This document shows, piece after piece, positions 6,076 to 7,763 of a stretch of DNA of 7,763 bases (position 1 is its first letter; every line of letters starts with the position of its first letter). The stretch lies in assembly GCA_023253245.1 (NCBI GenBank), contig JALRHB010000060.1, positions 1 through 7,763 on the forward strand. The letters run 5' to 3'. This DNA is from Polynucleobacter sp. Lineage in GTDB: Bacteria; Pseudomonadota; Gammaproteobacteria; Burkholderiales; Burkholderiaceae. The notes beneath the pieces are model-generated. The model worked only from the letters and a program-made list of their open reading frames with translations. It ran no database searches and was not told the DNA's origin. A program made the translations under genes and the position numbers.

Positions 6076-7763
6076 ATGAATTCCACACATGCTTCAGATC
6101 TTCCAGCTATTCAGTACACCATTTGGTCGGCTGATTTGCATGGCCATCGCTTTGGAGTCAAGCTCAGAATTGAAAATCCTTCATCCGATGGGCAAGTTTT
6201 ACAAATACCCACCTGGATTCCAGGTAGTTATTTAATTAGAGACTTTAGTAAACACATTGAGTCTATTGAAGCATATTCAGTAGAGAACCCAAATCAGCCC
6301 CTTGTATTAGACCGCATCAATAATGATCAATGGCGCCTTCCCAAGGTCTCAGGTCCAGTAGAGATTCTCACGACCATTTATGCATTTGATTCATCGGTGC
6401 GCGCAGCCTACCTTGATACCGAGCGTGCCTTTATTAATCCCAGCAGCATGTGCTTGGCCGTGAAAGGGCAAGAATCTTTGCCTTGTGCATTGGTTCTTGT
6501 TCCTCCAAAAGATGCTTGCAGTCAATCTTGGACTGTGCAAACAGGTCTGAGAGCCGCAAAAGTCGATGCGCAAGGTTATGGTTTTTATTTAGCCCAAGAT
6601 TACGATGATTTACTAGATCATCCCATTGCGATGGGGGAATTTCAGATTGTTCATTGGCAGTCATGCGGAACTCCCCACGCAATGGCAATTCAGGGTTGCA
6701 TTCATGAAGTAGATTTGGAGAGACTACAAGATGACCTGAAGGCAATCTGTACTAGCACTATTCATTTATTTGAACCCAAAATAAAACGGGCTCCATTTCA
6801 AAGCTATTTATTCTTAGTTAATGCTGTTCTGTCTGGCTACGGTGGATTAGAGCACAGGAACAGTACCGCTTTACTGTGTAAGCGCGATCAAATTCCACAG
6901 CTCAACATAAATTTAGACGAAGTTGCTTATCGTGAATTTCTTGGACTTTGCAGTCACGAATATTTTCATGCCTGGTTAGTAAAACGGATTCAACCCAAAG
7001 CCTTTCAGCCTTATCAACTTGATCGCAGAAACCACACTCGCCTGCTCTGGTTATTTGAAGGCTTCACAAGTTACTACGATGATCTGCAACTATTCCGAAG
7101 TAAGCGTATTGATCTCAAAACCTACCTCAAGCTTGTCGCAAATAACTGGAATAGTATTTTGCGCGGCCCTGGCAGACTGAAACAAAGCTTAGCCGATAGC
7201 TCGTATGATGCCTGGACAAAATATTATCAAGCAGATGAGAACACGCCCAATGCTGTAGTGAGCTATTACGGCAAAGGCGCGCTACTTGCCCTTGGTCTTG
7301 ATCTAAAAATTCGGGAATTCACGAAAAATCGTCAATCACTAGATGACATTATGCGAACCATTTGGCAAAAGCATGGTCTAACTCTAGAGGGCATTGCCGA
7401 GGATGGTTTAGATGAAATTGTGACTCAAGTAATTGGTAATGGCTTCACCAAAACTTGGAATGAGTTTAAAACTCGTTTCATATTTGGCAAGGAAGATATC
7501 CCAATAAACAAATGGTTACCAAGTAGCATTACCGCAAAAACTAAATCTCACTCCAAACTTGAAAAAATTAAACTCCAATTAGGCATGCGCTACACAGAAG
7601 TCAATGGCTGGCTTAAGCTCACGCATATTTTGGATGGAGGAGCTGCGCAATTGGCCGGCCTGGCGCCTGGCGACCTGCTTGCCAGCATCAACGGCGAACG
7701 GGTTACCGCTACGCGTTTAGATAAAGTTCTTTCAAGCCTTAAACCTGATCAAGTCTTCACAAT
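6076..7763 (+). CDS. M61-family metallopeptidase with PDZ domain (3' partial)
   Basis: Zinc peptidase of MEROPS family M61, the glycyl-aminopeptidase group. The reading frame is open from the ATG at 6076 to the end of the window, giving 562 complete codons; related proteins are about 600-640 residues, so only the C-terminus should be missing. The N-terminal beta domain has the family motif WIPGSYLIRD (47-56). Next come YGGLEH (255-260), the zinc site HEYFH (His294, Glu295, His298) within SHEYFHAWLVKRIQP, and LFEGFTSYY with Glu328 as the likely third ligand, as in gluzincins. YYGKGALLALGLD follows near 397. A PDZ-like domain starts around 503 and includes ILDGGAAQLAGLAPGDLLASING. No signal peptide is visible, so a cytoplasmic location is inferred. 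No ribosome binding site is seen. Three bases separate it from the dsbC stop, which suggests coupling or reinitiation. Substrate unknown. Confidence 0.93.
   Translation, partial: MNSTHASDLPAIQYTIWSADLHGHRFGVKLRIENPSSDGQVLQIPTWIPGSYLIRDFSKHIESIEAYSVENPNQPLVLDRINNDQWRLPKVSGPVEILTTIYAFDSSVRAAYLDTERAFINPSSMCLAVKGQESLPCALVLVPPKDACSQSWTVQTGLRAAKVDAQGYGFYLAQDYDDLLDHPIAMGEFQIVHWQSCGTPHAMAIQGCIHEVDLERLQDDLKAICTSTIHLFEPKIKRAPFQSYLFLVNAVLSGYGGLEHRNSTALLCKRDQIPQLNINLDEVAYREFLGLCSHEYFHAWLVKRIQPKAFQPYQLDRRNHTRLLWLFEGFTSYYDDLQLFRSKRIDLKTYLKLVANNWNSILRGPGRLKQSLADSSYDAWTKYYQADENTPNAVVSYYGKGALLALGLDLKIREFTKNRQSLDDIMRTIWQKHGLTLEGIAEDGLDEIVTQVIGNGFTKTWNEFKTRFIFGKEDIPINKWLPSSITAKTKSHSKLEKIKLQLGMRYTEVNGWLKLTHILDGGAAQLAGLAPGDLLASINGERVTATRLDKVLSSLKPDQVFT

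Noticed and set aside
6391..6745. Minus-strand open frames of 60 and 103 codons opposite the M61 peptidase gene
   Set aside because: The plus strand here encodes a continuous, recognisable M61 peptidase, and the minus-strand peptides show no domain. They are shadows of that gene.

Overview
The window reads as an ordinary chromosomal stretch from a Gram-negative betaproteobacterium. The protein sequences and the run of genes ychF, UbiH-family hydroxylase, DsbC and M61 peptidase suggest a Burkholderiaceae relative with moderate G+C, and Polynucleobacter is my best guess. That placement comes from recognising protein families and gene order, not from a database search. A periplasmic disulfide isomerase with a signal peptide and a flavin hydroxylase of the ubiquinone family both fit an aerobic proteobacterium.

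Layout. (1) Positions 6-1845 (+) hold the end of a tryptophan operon, trpD then trpC. These catalyse two successive steps from anthranilate to indole-3-glycerol phosphate. (2) Positions 1842-2872 are a lower-G+C pair of divergent unrecognised genes: a small polytopic membrane protein on the minus strand and a small MarR-like winged-helix protein on the plus strand. The 125-base gap between them carries a 16-base palindrome. The membrane gene overlaps trpC tail to tail by 4 bases. (3) Positions 2904-2936 form a strong, two-way rho-independent terminator between the winged-helix gene and ychF. (4) Positions 2955-4049 (-) encode the ribosome-associated GTPase-family ATPase YchF. (5) Positions 4089-7763 (+) form a tight three-gene run: an FAD hydroxylase of the UbiH/UbiF/VisC family, a periplasmic DsbC, and an M61 metallopeptidase with a PDZ domain that runs off the end of the window.

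How the genes relate. trpD and trpC form one pathway unit. ychF and the hydroxylase run start to start, only 39 bases apart. The hydroxylase, dsbC and peptidase genes overlap or nearly touch, so they are probably one transcript, though their biochemical roles differ (quinone biosynthesis, periplasmic disulfide repair, peptide hydrolysis). The only part that is not routine is the membrane-protein/winged-helix pair, which looks like accessory DNA placed between two housekeeping blocks and may be a small sensor-regulator unit. No RNA genes, insertion sequences, CRISPR arrays or long repeats were seen.
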